Both the position numbers and the translations under genes were made by a program. A DNA stretch of 54,928 bases from Methanoregula sp. UBA64 (GTDB lineage Archaea; Halobacteriota; Methanomicrobia; Methanomicrobiales; Methanospirillaceae): contig NZ_DAQC01000001.1 in NCBI RefSeq assembly GCF_002502735.1, positions 1 through 54,928 of the forward strand. Reading direction: 5' to 3'. Every line of letters starts with the position of its first letter. Position 1 is the first letter of the stretch. This document shows positions 26,365-34,519 of the stretch, one piece after another. The notes below the pieces were generated by a model. The model searched no databases. It was not told the origin of the DNA and was given only the letters and a program-made list of their open reading frames with translations.

Positions 26365-27147
26365 ATGCCCGAGATCGACATCGTGCTTGTTGCCCCTCTC
26401 TACGAGGGAAATGTGGGATTTTCGGCACGGGTGATGAAGAACTTCGGGTTTACCCGGATGGTGCTCATCGATCCCTGCCCGCTCGGGGATGAAGCAAAGG
26501 CCCGGGCATCGCATGCGCAGGATGTCCTGAGAAATGCGGAGATCTGCACGATAGAGGATGTCTTTGCCCGGAGCAGCCTTGTGATCGCAACCACGGGGCA
26601 GGTGAGCAAGTCGGTCTGCACGCCGATGCGGATGCCGTTTTATTCGCCAAAGGAACTCCGCGAGAAGATCGGGACGGCGGAGGGACGGATCTCGATCCTC
26701 TTTGGCAGGGAAAACTGGGGACTCAACAACGAAGAGGTGAAACGGAGCGATATCATCTGCACGATCCCGACCGCAGACGAGTACCCGATCATGAACCTCT
26801 CGCATGCCATCGGCGTGGTCTGCTACGAGCTTGCGAACCTTCCCCTGCCGCAGTACCGCCTTGCTTCGCCCTACGAGATGGGGCACCTGTACCGGCATAT
26901 CGACCGGTTCCTCGATTCGGTGCACCACCCGGCGTTCAAGCGCGAGAATACGATGATCATGATCCGCCGGATCCTCGGGCGGGCCTGCCTGACCACCCGG
27001 GAGGCAAGCACTGTTCACGGCCTCCTGCGCCGGACCGAGTGGCACGTGGATCCCGATGCGCTCAACCGGGAAAAAGAGGAGATGCGCCGGCACAAGAACC
27101 CGGAGGAAGAGCCGGATTCGGATCCCGCTCCTGACCGCGAAGAATAA
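26365..27147 (+). CDS. trmJ: TrmJ-type tRNA 2'-O-methyltransferase (SPOUT)
   Basis: A 260-residue SpoU-family methylase that, in archaeal relatives, methylates the ribose of tRNA nucleotide 32. The SPOUT core reads PEIDIVLVAPLYEGNVGFSARVMKNFG at the N-terminus, ILFGRENWGLNNEEV for the knot, and IPTADEYPIMNLSHAIGVV for the SAM loop. The last ~30 residues are highly charged (EEEPDSDPAPDREE). The ATG follows a T8 run immediately, leaving no Shine-Dalgarno site and no evident TATA; translation may be leaderless or depend on read-through from the gene before. Confidence 0.92.
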   Translation: MPEIDIVLVAPLYEGNVGFSARVMKNFGFTRMVLIDPCPLGDEAKARASHAQDVLRNAEICTIEDVFARSSLVIATTGQVSKSVCTPMRMPFYSPKELREKIGTAEGRISILFGRENWGLNNEEVKRSDIICTIPTADEYPIMNLSHAIGVVCYELANLPLPQYRLASPYEMGHLYRHIDRFLDSVHHPAFKRENTMIMIRRILGRACLTTREASTVHGLLRRTEWHVDPDALNREKEEMRRHKNPEEEPDSDPAPDREE

Positions 27148-27260
27148 ACCCATAACAAAGATTGATCCAACGGCAGGGGATTCTCACAAAGGATCGACCC
27201 GCGGTCCGGCAATTCCTAAAAAAACCCGGGGGGTCACCCCCACCTTTAAAAAAAATGGTG

Positions 27261-27402
27261 CCCCCCTCCCCCCTGCCCTTCACGCAACAAAAAAAATGAT
27301 CGGACCGATCGATCTCAGAGATCGGTCGGGGCGGCCTCTTTTCTTCCAGTTCTGCGACCTACAGTTCCTCTGGAATTTCAGACGAGAAGAGGTGGTCGCC
27401 CC
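27261..27402. repeat. Intergenic repeat, copy A
   Basis: Non-coding unit of 142 bases that matches 27483-27624 without gaps, at a constant offset of 222 (105 of 142 positions equal by hand count, about 74%). It contains a stem CCGATCGATCT / AGATCGGTCGG (27305-27329, three-base loop, one G-U pair) and ends GGTGGTCGCCCC. No open frame is shared by the two copies. The 113 bases before it (27148-27260) hold only a small GGGGG-TCA-CCCCC hairpin. Confidence 0.75.
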
Positions 27403-27482
27403 GACCGTACCCGATCAGAGGTCGGGGTGACCGATTTCAGACATTGGCCGGGGCGACCATTGATCCACGCGGATTTGAGATC

Positions 27483-27624
27483 GCCCCCACCCCCCTGCCA
27501 TGCACGTAACAGAAAAGCTGGTCGGGTCGATCATTTTTAAAAATCGGTCCGGGTGGCCTCATTTCTTCCGGTTTCCCGGCCGGTGTTTCCACTGGAGTTT
27601 CAGATGAGGTCAGGCGGTCGCCCC
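27483..27624. repeat. Intergenic repeat, copy B
   Basis: Second copy of the unit at 27261-27402. Its last base directly precedes the gtrA stop codon. The hairpin is kept at the same place but with a different sequence (GATC-ATTTTT-AAAAAT-CGGTC around 27530-27549), which is what a conserved structure would show. The 80 bases between the copies are not repeated. Confidence 0.75.
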
Positions 27625-28029
27625 CTAGGCCGGGTTCCGGAATGTGAACCTGCTCTGGCCGTGGTAGTTCCAGAAGAACGCACAGCAGGTTGCAAGGATC
27701 TTTGCCAGCAAGGGCGGGAAAGCAAGGAACGTGACTACGAGCCAGACGATCCCGAGATTGACAATCAGGCAGGAGACCGAGATTGCGGCAAAGGTCGCAA
27801 ACTGGGTTGCGGTCTGTTTGCTCTTGTCATGGAAGGTGAGGTACTTGTTTGCCGCATAACTCACCATGATCCCGCAGCCGTACGAGAACGCCGCAGCGTA
27901 CAGGTACCAGATATCAAGGTACGTCATCGCGGCATACATCAGCCCGATATCGACAAGCGACGAGAGGATCCCGACAAAAAAGAACGGGACGATCCGCGAA
28001 TGGCAGTACCCGGCGATCCTGTTATCCAT
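27625..28029 (-). CDS. GtrA family membrane protein
   Basis: A 134-residue protein with four membrane helices, of the GtrA family, which flips or handles polyprenyl-linked sugars in cell-envelope glycosylation. Typical elements are FFFVGILSSLVDIGLMYAAM, then AAFSYGCGIMVSYAANKYLTF and the C-terminal FFWNYHGQSRFTFR. ATG 28029 is preferred; one at 28053 would add eight residues. It lies 40 bases after the glycosyltransferase and is probably co-transcribed with it, fitting a shared role. Confidence 0.88.
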   Translation of the reverse strand: MDNRIAGYCHSRIVPFFFVGILSSLVDIGLMYAAMTYLDIWYLYAAAFSYGCGIMVSYAANKYLTFHDKSKQTATQFATFAAISVSCLIVNLGIVWLVVTFLAFPPLLAKILATCCAFFWNYHGQSRFTFRNPA

Positions 28030-28069
28030 ACCAGGTTGTCTCCCGCGCACCATCTGTTCGCTTTTACCC

Positions 28070-30430
28070 TCACGCCGCGCCCAGGCAGTCGTAGAGGGAA
28101 ATTCCTGCCCTGTTTTCGCTGCTCCGGTTCGCTGCAATCCCTGCCGCTCCGGTCCCTTCTGAAAGGGAGACCGCCGTACACTGAGCGCTCACCCAGCTGA
28201 AGATCGCGCTGTTCCCGCTTCCCGTGGGGCTGCTCTGGCTGTCGGTCTGGAAGAACCGGACCTTCCCATCATGGATGTATTCCTGGAGCGTGGTCACGTT
28301 CAGGACCTGGTCGCTGCCGGCAAATCCCCCGAGGCACATGACCGGTTTTCCCGTAGCGATGATCAGGTCCGCACCCTGGTGCGAGCTGGGGACGGCAAGG
28401 ATCCAGGTCTCGTTTGTCGTGTGCGAGAGCAGGTAGTTTGTAAGCGTTGCAGTCGATCCGCTCTCCCCGGGTCCGCCCATGCCGCCCGGTCCGCTGCTCA
28501 TGGAAGAGCTTCCTGTAGCCCGGTCACCTGTGTTCCCTTCCCTCGAAGGCATCCCGGAGGTCCCGGTCCACGGGCCGGACCGGTCCATTCCCTGCCGGTC
28601 GGAAAGGCGCGTGCTGTTCCCTGCCATACCCGGCTGCATGCCACCAATACCCGGATCGGCACCGCTGCTGCCCGGGCCAGAGATTCCGGTATTCCCGGGC
28701 CCGGCCATACCCGACGATAAGGGGTCCCCGGACATACCTCCGCCCGGCCCACCGCCTCCCATGCTGCCTCCGGAACCGCCGGACAGGCATGCTGACGGGA
28801 GGTTCCCGCTGTTTCCCCCCGGTAGCTGCGTGCAGGACCAGACCAGCGGCGCGATAAGGAGGATCGCGATGGCAATGGCGGTGATATGCCCGCGGTAGTT
28901 CCCCGGCACCACGGTTGTGTGGATCATCATCGGGGCGAGGAGTACGGCGCAGATGAGGGTCGCGGCAAGAATGAAGGGAGAAAGCGAGCCGGCAAAGCCC
29001 GTAACCTTCCCGAGGAAATATGCCTGGACGAGGCCGGTGGCAAGGACGGCGATGACGAGCAGCCACCCGGCCCGGCTGCCCGTGATGTACTCGTGGTACA
29101 TACCCGCCGCCCCGATCCCGACAAGGGCCGCGAGGGGCGGGGCCAGCGTTGCGATATAGTAGTCGTGCCAGAACCCGGAGGTGAAACTGAAGTAGATTAG
29201 CCCCGGGACGAGCCAGAGCAGCATGGCAAGGAGCGTCAGCCCCCGCTCACTGAAATACCCGGCCTCTCTTACGCCGGTAAGGGTGAGGGAGCGGGGTTTT
29301 TTTGCCCATGCAAGGACCCCGATAAGGGCAAAGACAAGGAGCCACCCGATATCGCCTGCAAGATCGTTCTGGAAGAGCCGGAAGATACCCGGACTGCTTT
29401 TTCCCGATCCACCTCCGCCCATGCCTCCGGGACCGCCCGAAGACATACCGGAGCTGCCGGCTGCATTGCCCGGGCCGGTTCCTTCTCCAGGTTCCTGGGA
29501 TAAAGATCCTCCGGGCTGAGCAGAATCACTGCCGGGAGAACCCGGGCTGCCGCCCGGCCCCGCCGATGAGAGCCCTCCCGTGGATCCCCCTGAAGAAGGA
29601 CCGGCCGAACCGCCGGGACCGTTGCTGTCCCCTATCCCGAGACGGTGAGCGCCGTTGTAGTTGAGGATAAGGCCCAGTTCCGTATTGTCGTCGCTGCCGC
29701 CAACAAACGGGCGCTGGTCTGCGGGGATGCTGTCGACTACGACAGCCCAGGAGAGGGAGACTGCAAGGAGGACAAGGACCGCAAGCCCCATATGGACGAC
29801 CCGCTTCTTCCACGAAAAGTCCGTTGTTGCCAGGAGATAGACGATGAGAATGGCAGGGACGACGATAAAAGCTTGGATCATCTTGATATTGAACCCGATC
29901 CCGACAAGGACCGCCGCGCAAAGGAGCCAGGGAAGCGACTGCTCGCGGGCGGCTTTGAGCGCTGCCCAGACTGCGAGAAGGACAACAAAGATCATCTGCA
30001 TGTCCATGGTCCCGTTTCTTGCTATGGCAACCGAGATCGGGGTCACGGCAAGGGCAAAGGCTGCGACAAGTCCCGCCGGTTTCCCGAACGGGCGGGAGAC
30101 GATGAAATAGATAAGCGCGACCGAGCCTGTCCCGGCAAGCGCCTGGGGGAGGACGAGAACCCACCCCGAGAACCCGAGCACGGCAGCAAATGCGGCCTGC
30201 ACCCAGAGGCCGACCGGGGGCTTGTCTATCGTGATAAACCCGGCCGGGTCAAGGGAGTTAAAGAACCCGGCAACCGGGTTTACGAGCGTGCTTTTTACCG
30301 CCGCTGCATAATACGCATTCGAGAACCCGCCGGTCCAGATGTTCCAGAGGTTTAAGAATGCCGAGAGGCAGAGGATCGCACAGAGGGCGATCTCTGCGGG
30401 ATATTTTTTAACAACCTCAGCAGGCATCAT
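28070..30430 (-). CDS. GT39/PMT-type membrane glycosyltransferase with Gly-rich inserts
   Basis: A 786-residue integral membrane transferase resembling bacterial YkcB/ArnT-like proteins, which move sugars from polyprenyl phosphate carriers. The N-terminal part has many membrane helices and the usual loop acidic and substrate segments (FNSLDPAGFITIDKPPVGLWVQ; IARNGTMDMQMIF). Two long low-complexity inserts rich in Gly, Ser, Pro and Met occupy about residues 263-345 and 555-680; a compact C-terminal domain follows (ETWILAVPSSHQGADLIIATGKPVMCLGGF). It overlaps the 73-residue gene by 4 bases and precedes gtrA. The acceptor is probably surface protein or lipid; not determinable here. Confidence 0.85.
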   Translation of the reverse strand: MMPAEVVKKYPAEIALCAILCLSAFLNLWNIWTGGFSNAYYAAAVKSTLVNPVAGFFNSLDPAGFITIDKPPVGLWVQAAFAAVLGFSGWVLVLPQALAGTGSVALIYFIVSRPFGKPAGLVAAFALAVTPISVAIARNGTMDMQMIFVVLLAVWAALKAAREQSLPWLLCAAVLVGIGFNIKMIQAFIVVPAILIVYLLATTDFSWKKRVVHMGLAVLVLLAVSLSWAVVVDSIPADQRPFVGGSDDNTELGLILNYNGAHRLGIGDSNGPGGSAGPSSGGSTGGLSSAGPGGSPGSPGSDSAQPGGSLSQEPGEGTGPGNAAGSSGMSSGGPGGMGGGGSGKSSPGIFRLFQNDLAGDIGWLLVFALIGVLAWAKKPRSLTLTGVREAGYFSERGLTLLAMLLWLVPGLIYFSFTSGFWHDYYIATLAPPLAALVGIGAAGMYHEYITGSRAGWLLVIAVLATGLVQAYFLGKVTGFAGSLSPFILAATLICAVLLAPMMIHTTVVPGNYRGHITAIAIAILLIAPLVWSCTQLPGGNSGNLPSACLSGGSGGSMGGGGPGGGMSGDPLSSGMAGPGNTGISGPGSSGADPGIGGMQPGMAGNSTRLSDRQGMDRSGPWTGTSGMPSREGNTGDRATGSSSMSSGPGGMGGPGESGSTATLTNYLLSHTTNETWILAVPSSHQGADLIIATGKPVMCLGGFAGSDQVLNVTTLQEYIHDGKVRFFQTDSQSSPTGSGNSAIFSWVSAQCTAVSLSEGTGAAGIAANRSSENRAGISLYDCLGAA

Positions 30431-30648
30431 GTCAGGCGCCGCTCAACATTTTTAATGATTTCTGCGGCCATCCTGAGATGCTCGCGTGCAGGGCCCTGTA
30501 CCGTCCGCCCGGCCAGGGCGAGGTTCATGAGGATCTCGTTTGTCTCATCTGCGGTAATGATATACCACCGGGCAGGGAATTTTTTTGCCCCGCTGGTTAC
30601 CGTATTCGTGGGTTCCGGCAGGGATCCGGTATTTCCTGATTCTGTCAT
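30427..30648 (-). CDS. Small protein leading the glycosyltransferase operon
   Basis: A 73-residue protein without recognised family: a Thr/Pro/Gly-rich N-terminus, a central KFPARWYIITADETNEILMNLAL segment and a helical C-terminus (EHLRMAAEIIKNVERRL). No membrane helix. It overlaps the glycosyltransferase start by 4 bases, and GGATGA lies 6-9 bases before its ATG. It is the first gene after the TTGAACC-type promoter at 30739-30808. Confidence 0.65.
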   Translation of the reverse strand: MTESGNTGSLPEPTNTVTSGAKKFPARWYIITADETNEILMNLALAGRTVQGPAREHLRMAAEIIKNVERRLT

Positions 30649-30738
30649 GGAGAGTCATCCTCACGGGTGTCCGGGACGGGAACGGTAAAGGTCCGTTTCC
30701 ACGGGCATAAGTTGGAAGATGAAACTTCCCGGTCAGGT

Positions 30739-30808
30739 GATATATTGGTGAGATAGCCTCGGTATAACCCAAAACCCGGTCCGCGATATATTGAACCGGC
30801 ACGGATCA
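30739..30808 (-). promoter_or_regulatory. Glycosyltransferase-operon promoter with TTGAACC element
   Basis: TATA CCAATATATC (30739-30748, minus strand) has the shared element 48 bases upstream: TTGAACC at 30791-30797 on the + strand (GGTTCAATA on the minus). The second arm is poor here (CGGATCA). The 319-base gap 30649-30967 otherwise holds only the regulator promoter on its other side. Confidence 0.55.
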
Positions 30809-30893
30809 TCAATCGTCCGGCTCCCTGCTATCGGATTCGTTCATGCCTGCGGCGGAGGCCGGGACCTGCTGCCAGCCGGAGGGAATGCCAATC

Positions 30894-30949
30894 CTTTTTA
30901 TCACTCCAAAAGATAGTAATGGTAGAGAATACCTGTTTGGTCAAACAGG
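30894..30949 (+). promoter_or_regulatory. Promoter and palindromic operator of the HTH-FHA gene
   Basis: TATA CTTTTTATC (30894-30902) predicts a start near 30925. A perfect 18-base palindrome, CCTGTTTG-GT-CAAACAGG, covers 30932-30949, right at the start of the message. A GGGAGG ribosome site follows 9 bases before the ATG. The placement is that of a repressor site, plausibly for the encoded helix-turn-helix protein. Confidence 0.6.
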
Positions 30950-30967
30950 AACGGGAGGCTATCTTCC

Positions 30968-31735
30968 ATGGCTGACAAAAAAACGGTATGCATCTCAACC
31001 GATCCGGATTTTATCCAGGAGTTGTCCGAGTACCTCGAAGTCCTCTCTAACCCCGTCAGGCTCAAGATCCTCAAGGTGATAGAGAAGGATCCAAAGGAGA
31101 TCAGCGAGATCGCATCCCGAATCGACACGAGCTATGCAAACACGAAAAAACACATCGATCAGCTCGTCCGGATTGGCCTGGTAAAAAAGGAGGCCGGCTT
31201 TGGGCGGGAGACGGTCAAGGGCATCCACCCGGTCTGGAAGTTCTCCCTTGCCGAGGGCAGCCTTGAGATGCTCATAAAAAATCTCGGGGTCTTTTCCCGG
31301 GTCAATATCCCGGTTGGCTTCGGGGGCCTGCAGGAGAAACTCGATTCTGTCCGGGCTGCCGTGGTAAAAGAGGCCGGGGCAGGAGTGCCGGCGCTGCACC
31401 TTGTCGGGGGAGCATGGGCGGGTCGCACGTTCCTGGTAAAGAAGGACCATATCGCGATCGGGCGGACGGATCCCGACACTTCCTCAAAAATGGGAGAGTC
31501 TGATATCGTGCTTCCCGAAGAGTACGTAATGGTAACAAGGATCACAAAACCCCATGCAGTCGTGTCCCGGTCATCGTCGGGCTGGCAGGTCGAGGACCGC
31601 GGCAGCTCGGGGGGAACGTACGTTAACTCCGATCTCATCGCCCCGATGCGCAAGACCCCGGTGAAGAATGGCGATGTCATCGATCTTGCACTGGGCGAGA
31701 ACGCGGCCCGGTTCCTGTTTATTTCAGACGCCTGA
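30968..31735 (+). CDS. ArsR-like helix-turn-helix regulator with C-terminal FHA domain
   Basis: A 255-residue protein. Residues 14-95 form a winged helix of ArsR type (LSNPVRLKILKVIEKDPKEI, then ISEIASRIDTSYANTKKHIDQLVRIGLVKK). Residues 160-253 form a forkhead-associated domain, which binds phosphothreonine: GR at 165-166, PHAVVS with H196 and S200, SSGGTYVN with N220, and NGDVIDL. The combination joins DNA binding to reading a phospho-signal. The kinase gene starts 38 bases downstream in the same operon and is the obvious source of the phosphate. A perfect palindrome at its own start site suggests autoregulation. Confidence 0.9.
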   Translation: MADKKTVCISTDPDFIQELSEYLEVLSNPVRLKILKVIEKDPKEISEIASRIDTSYANTKKHIDQLVRIGLVKKEAGFGRETVKGIHPVWKFSLAEGSLEMLIKNLGVFSRVNIPVGFGGLQEKLDSVRAAVVKEAGAGVPALHLVGGAWAGRTFLVKKDHIAIGRTDPDTSSKMGESDIVLPEEYVMVTRITKPHAVVSRSSSGWQVEDRGSSGGTYVNSDLIAPMRKTPVKNGDVIDLALGENAARFLFISDA

Positions 31736-31773
31736 GTACGGATTTTCCTGTCCCCGGGATAACGAGAAGTGAG

Positions 31774-33750
31774 ATGATGATGGTTCGGAGAAACACGTAC
31801 TGGGTTGTCCTTGGCCTCCTCATTGCCCTTCTCGTTCTTGCTGCCCCGGCCCCGGCAAAAGTCATTACTTATGACCGGTCAGGATCCGCCGGATCGGTAC
31901 AGGACGTAATCAGCAATGCATCAGGAGGAGACAGTATCTTCCTCCCGTCCGGGACGTACTACGGGAACCTTGTCATCGACCGGCCGATCGTTTTTGGCGG
32001 CCTCGATACCGCAAATCCCCCGGTCATTGTTTCCGATAATTCATCGGAAGCCGGCCTTACCCTGTCATCAGACGGGATCACGGTAAACGGCCTTGTGATA
32101 TCCGGGAACGCGACCGCGGGCATTGTCGTACGCTCGAACAACAACCGGATCAGCTCAACCACGTCGACCGGTCACCCAGCCGGGGTTTCTGTAAGGGGTG
32201 GATCGAACAACTACTTCGTGGACAATACGATTGACGGAAATTCCGTAGGGGTAAATCTCGATCGTTCGTCCCGTTCCAACACGTTCTTTCTCAATTCCTT
32301 AAACAACAGCATAAATGTCGTCAGTCCGGGATCCCAGAATGCATGGTATTCGGGCCGGCAGGAGTACCAGTACAAGGGGGCGGCATTTTCCGGGCCTCTG
32401 GGAAATTACTGGGCCGGAACAACGTTTTCCGATACCGATGGTAATGGCGTCGGCGATACCCCGTATACGCAGGACGCGCCTGCCGGGACAACGCCCGGAA
32501 CTTCCGGGGTGATCGATGAGGCTCCCCTGGTAAGTCCGCCCTCCGCATACACGGTTACTGCCTCGTCTGTCCCGTTCAATGCAACCGGTCTTGGCAACCT
32601 GATGCAGCCCCGGGGCGACCTGGCCACGGGCCTGTCCCCTCAGTCGAATAATCCCCAGTCATCGGGCTCGGGCTTTCCGAGCGAACCATTTACCGGATCC
32701 CAGCAGCAGGGCCAGGGTCTCCTTCCCGATAACCTGCAGCCCCCCAACAACCCTGTCGGAGGTTTCCTGGCCCGGTTCTGGTGGCTTGTACCCATCGCCA
32801 TCATCATCTCTGTTGTCGGGGGTATCCTCTTCGAACGCTCGCGCCGGCGGATGAAGGCTGCGGTCCCCGCAGACAACCTGTCTCCTGCTGCACGGAATGC
32901 AACCGTTGTCAAAAAGCCGGATTCGCCCGGTACCATGCCTGCCCTGACGGATCAGGAGTACGGTGCCCGCCTGCCGGCAGCCCTTGAAAAGAGATACCCG
33001 GATGCGGAATATATCGCGGAGGGCGGGGTTGCCCGGGTCTTTAAGGCACACGATGAAAAGAACAACCGGGATATCGCGGTGAAAGTCCCTATCCGGTTCG
33101 ACGAGGAGACGGGATCCCAGTTCACAAAAGAGCTCCATGTCTGGGAAGGTCTCCACCACAAGAATATTGTCGAGATCTATGCGGCAAACATCTTCCCCCG
33201 CCCCTATATTGAGATGGAATTCGTGGAATCGTCCCTTGCCGGGATGAAGTTCCCCCTCGATGAACCAACCGCGGTCCGGATTGTCACCGGCGTTGCAGAA
33301 GGTTTGGAGTATGCCCACGAACAGGGGATCGTCCACCGGGACATAAAGCCGGGGAATGTCCTTATTACTCCCGACGGGATCCCGAAGATCACCGACTGGG
33401 GGCTCTCGAAAGCACAGGGGACGCGCCAGTCCGGGCTGATCGGGTTCTCTTTAGAATACGCAGCGCCGGAACAGCTCGCACCGAACCTGTACGGGGAGCC
33501 CGGTCCATGGACCGATATCTACCAGATGGGGATACTCTTTTACGAGATGCTGACCGGGCGCGTTCCCTTTGGCGGAGATGGGATGGGCGAGATCACCCAT
33601 GCGATCTTACATGGCGAGCCGGAACCCGCGTTATCCGAAGGCCCGCACGCAGCGGCGATCAATGCGATCATTGCCCGGTGCCTGAAAAAGAACCCGAAAG
33701 ACCGGTATGTATCGGTCGCCGATCTCCTTGCCGATTTACAGAAACTCTGA
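31774..33750 (+). CDS. Transmembrane Ser/Thr protein kinase with extracellular NosD-type beta-helix
   Basis: A 658-residue receptor-like kinase. A signal peptide (residues 1-29) is followed by a right-handed beta-helix of NosD type (about 30-240), including GNYWAGTTFSDTDGNGVGDTPYTQ-like closing sequence, a Gln/Asn/Pro-rich stalk, one membrane helix near 335-353 and a cytoplasmic eukaryotic-type kinase domain (about 405-658). Catalytic residues are present: Lys437 in IAVKV, Asp523 and Asn528 in HRDIKPGN, and SLEYAAPEQL after the activation loop. The magnesium motif is D541-W-G rather than DFG, and the glycine loop is weak (EGGVARVF). Kinase activity is likely. Confidence 0.92.
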   Translation: MMMVRRNTYWVVLGLLIALLVLAAPAPAKVITYDRSGSAGSVQDVISNASGGDSIFLPSGTYYGNLVIDRPIVFGGLDTANPPVIVSDNSSEAGLTLSSDGITVNGLVISGNATAGIVVRSNNNRISSTTSTGHPAGVSVRGGSNNYFVDNTIDGNSVGVNLDRSSRSNTFFLNSLNNSINVVSPGSQNAWYSGRQEYQYKGAAFSGPLGNYWAGTTFSDTDGNGVGDTPYTQDAPAGTTPGTSGVIDEAPLVSPPSAYTVTASSVPFNATGLGNLMQPRGDLATGLSPQSNNPQSSGSGFPSEPFTGSQQQGQGLLPDNLQPPNNPVGGFLARFWWLVPIAIIISVVGGILFERSRRRMKAAVPADNLSPAARNATVVKKPDSPGTMPALTDQEYGARLPAALEKRYPDAEYIAEGGVARVFKAHDEKNNRDIAVKVPIRFDEETGSQFTKELHVWEGLHHKNIVEIYAANIFPRPYIEMEFVESSLAGMKFPLDEPTAVRIVTGVAEGLEYAHEQGIVHRDIKPGNVLITPDGIPKITDWGLSKAQGTRQSGLIGFSLEYAAPEQLAPNLYGEPGPWTDIYQMGILFYEMLTGRVPFGGDGMGEITHAILHGEPEPALSEGPHAAAINAIIARCLKKNPKDRYVSVADLLADLQKL

Positions 33751-33829
33751 TCTTTTTAAAGGAGTGGGATGAGAGAAGATGCCCCGGTACTCCAGGGAAG
33801 AACTGCATACGGAAAATTAAAAAAAAAGA

Positions 33830-34234
33830 TTACTGTTTTTCAGGTGGGGTGCCTGAGGGTGCAGTACCCGAGGGGGGTGTCCCTGAGGGAGCCGTGCCGT
33901 TCATCTGTCCGCCAGCCTGGCCTCCCGATGGCGGAGTGCCTGACGGGGCAGTCCCATTCATCTGCCCGCCCGCCGGTGCGCCGGAGGGTGCGGTACTGTT
34001 GGTCTGATCTCCTGCAGGCGGAGTGCCCGAAGGAGTCATTGCTGCGTTTTGTCCTGAGGACTGGCTGTTGTCGGTTACTGCGGGAGTTGCGGACGCAGTG
34101 CTGCCCGACGACTGGGTCGAGTCTGTTGAGCTGGTGCATCCGGCAATCATGATGCCTGCGATCAGGATTGCAGAGGCAACCAGCAGGAGTGTAATGCTCT
34201 TCTTCATGAGATTGTTCACTGTCCTTGTTTTCAT
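33830..34234 (-). CDS. Small Thr/Pro/Gly-rich lipoprotein
   Basis: A 134-residue exported protein with signal sequence and lipobox AGC (Cys33 from this start). The mature part is almost entirely low complexity, with repeated GGQMNGTAPSGTPPSG-like units and N-glycosylation sequons (NST, NGT). An ATG at 34207 (MKKSITLLL) is an equally good start. No folded domain is evident, so a wall-spanning or glycosylated surface role is likely. It is convergent to the kinase gene, 79 bases away, and has the TTGAACC-type promoter. Confidence 0.75.
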   Translation of the reverse strand: MKTRTVNNLMKKSITLLLVASAILIAGIMIAGCTSSTDSTQSSGSTASATPAVTDNSQSSGQNAAMTPSGTPPAGDQTNSTAPSGAPAGGQMNGTAPSGTPPSGGQAGGQMNGTAPSGTPPSGTAPSGTPPEKQ

Positions 34235-34281
34235 ATTCCCCGGGTTAGGGAGAACATTCTCTCCCCCCTTACCCGGTGGAG

Positions 34282-34352
34282 TTATTATATCTGCTGTATG
34301 GCACCGGTGATACCCTGTAAAAGCCGGGGAATATTTGAACCCCCTGGTATTG
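34282..34352 (-). promoter_or_regulatory. Lipoprotein promoter with TTGAACC element
   Basis: TATA-like AGATATAATAAC (around 34281-34292, minus strand) has TTGAACC at 34335-34341 (+ strand), 49 bases upstream, followed by N4 and GGT. Minus-strand reading: ACC-N4-GGTTCAAATATT. The remaining 34353-34519 shows no gene. Confidence 0.55.
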
Positions 34353-34519
34353 TATATGGAGCTTGGAAAAGCGGGGCATCCTCCTTCCTGGTACCGTTCG
34401 CCATACCTGGGGGAAATCCGTAAAAATCTTCTGCCGGCACAGGACCTGGTGGCTAAAAAAAAGAATAAAAAACAGACACCTGCTGCGGTCCGGCAACAAC
34501 AATCCTAAAAAAAGTGCTT

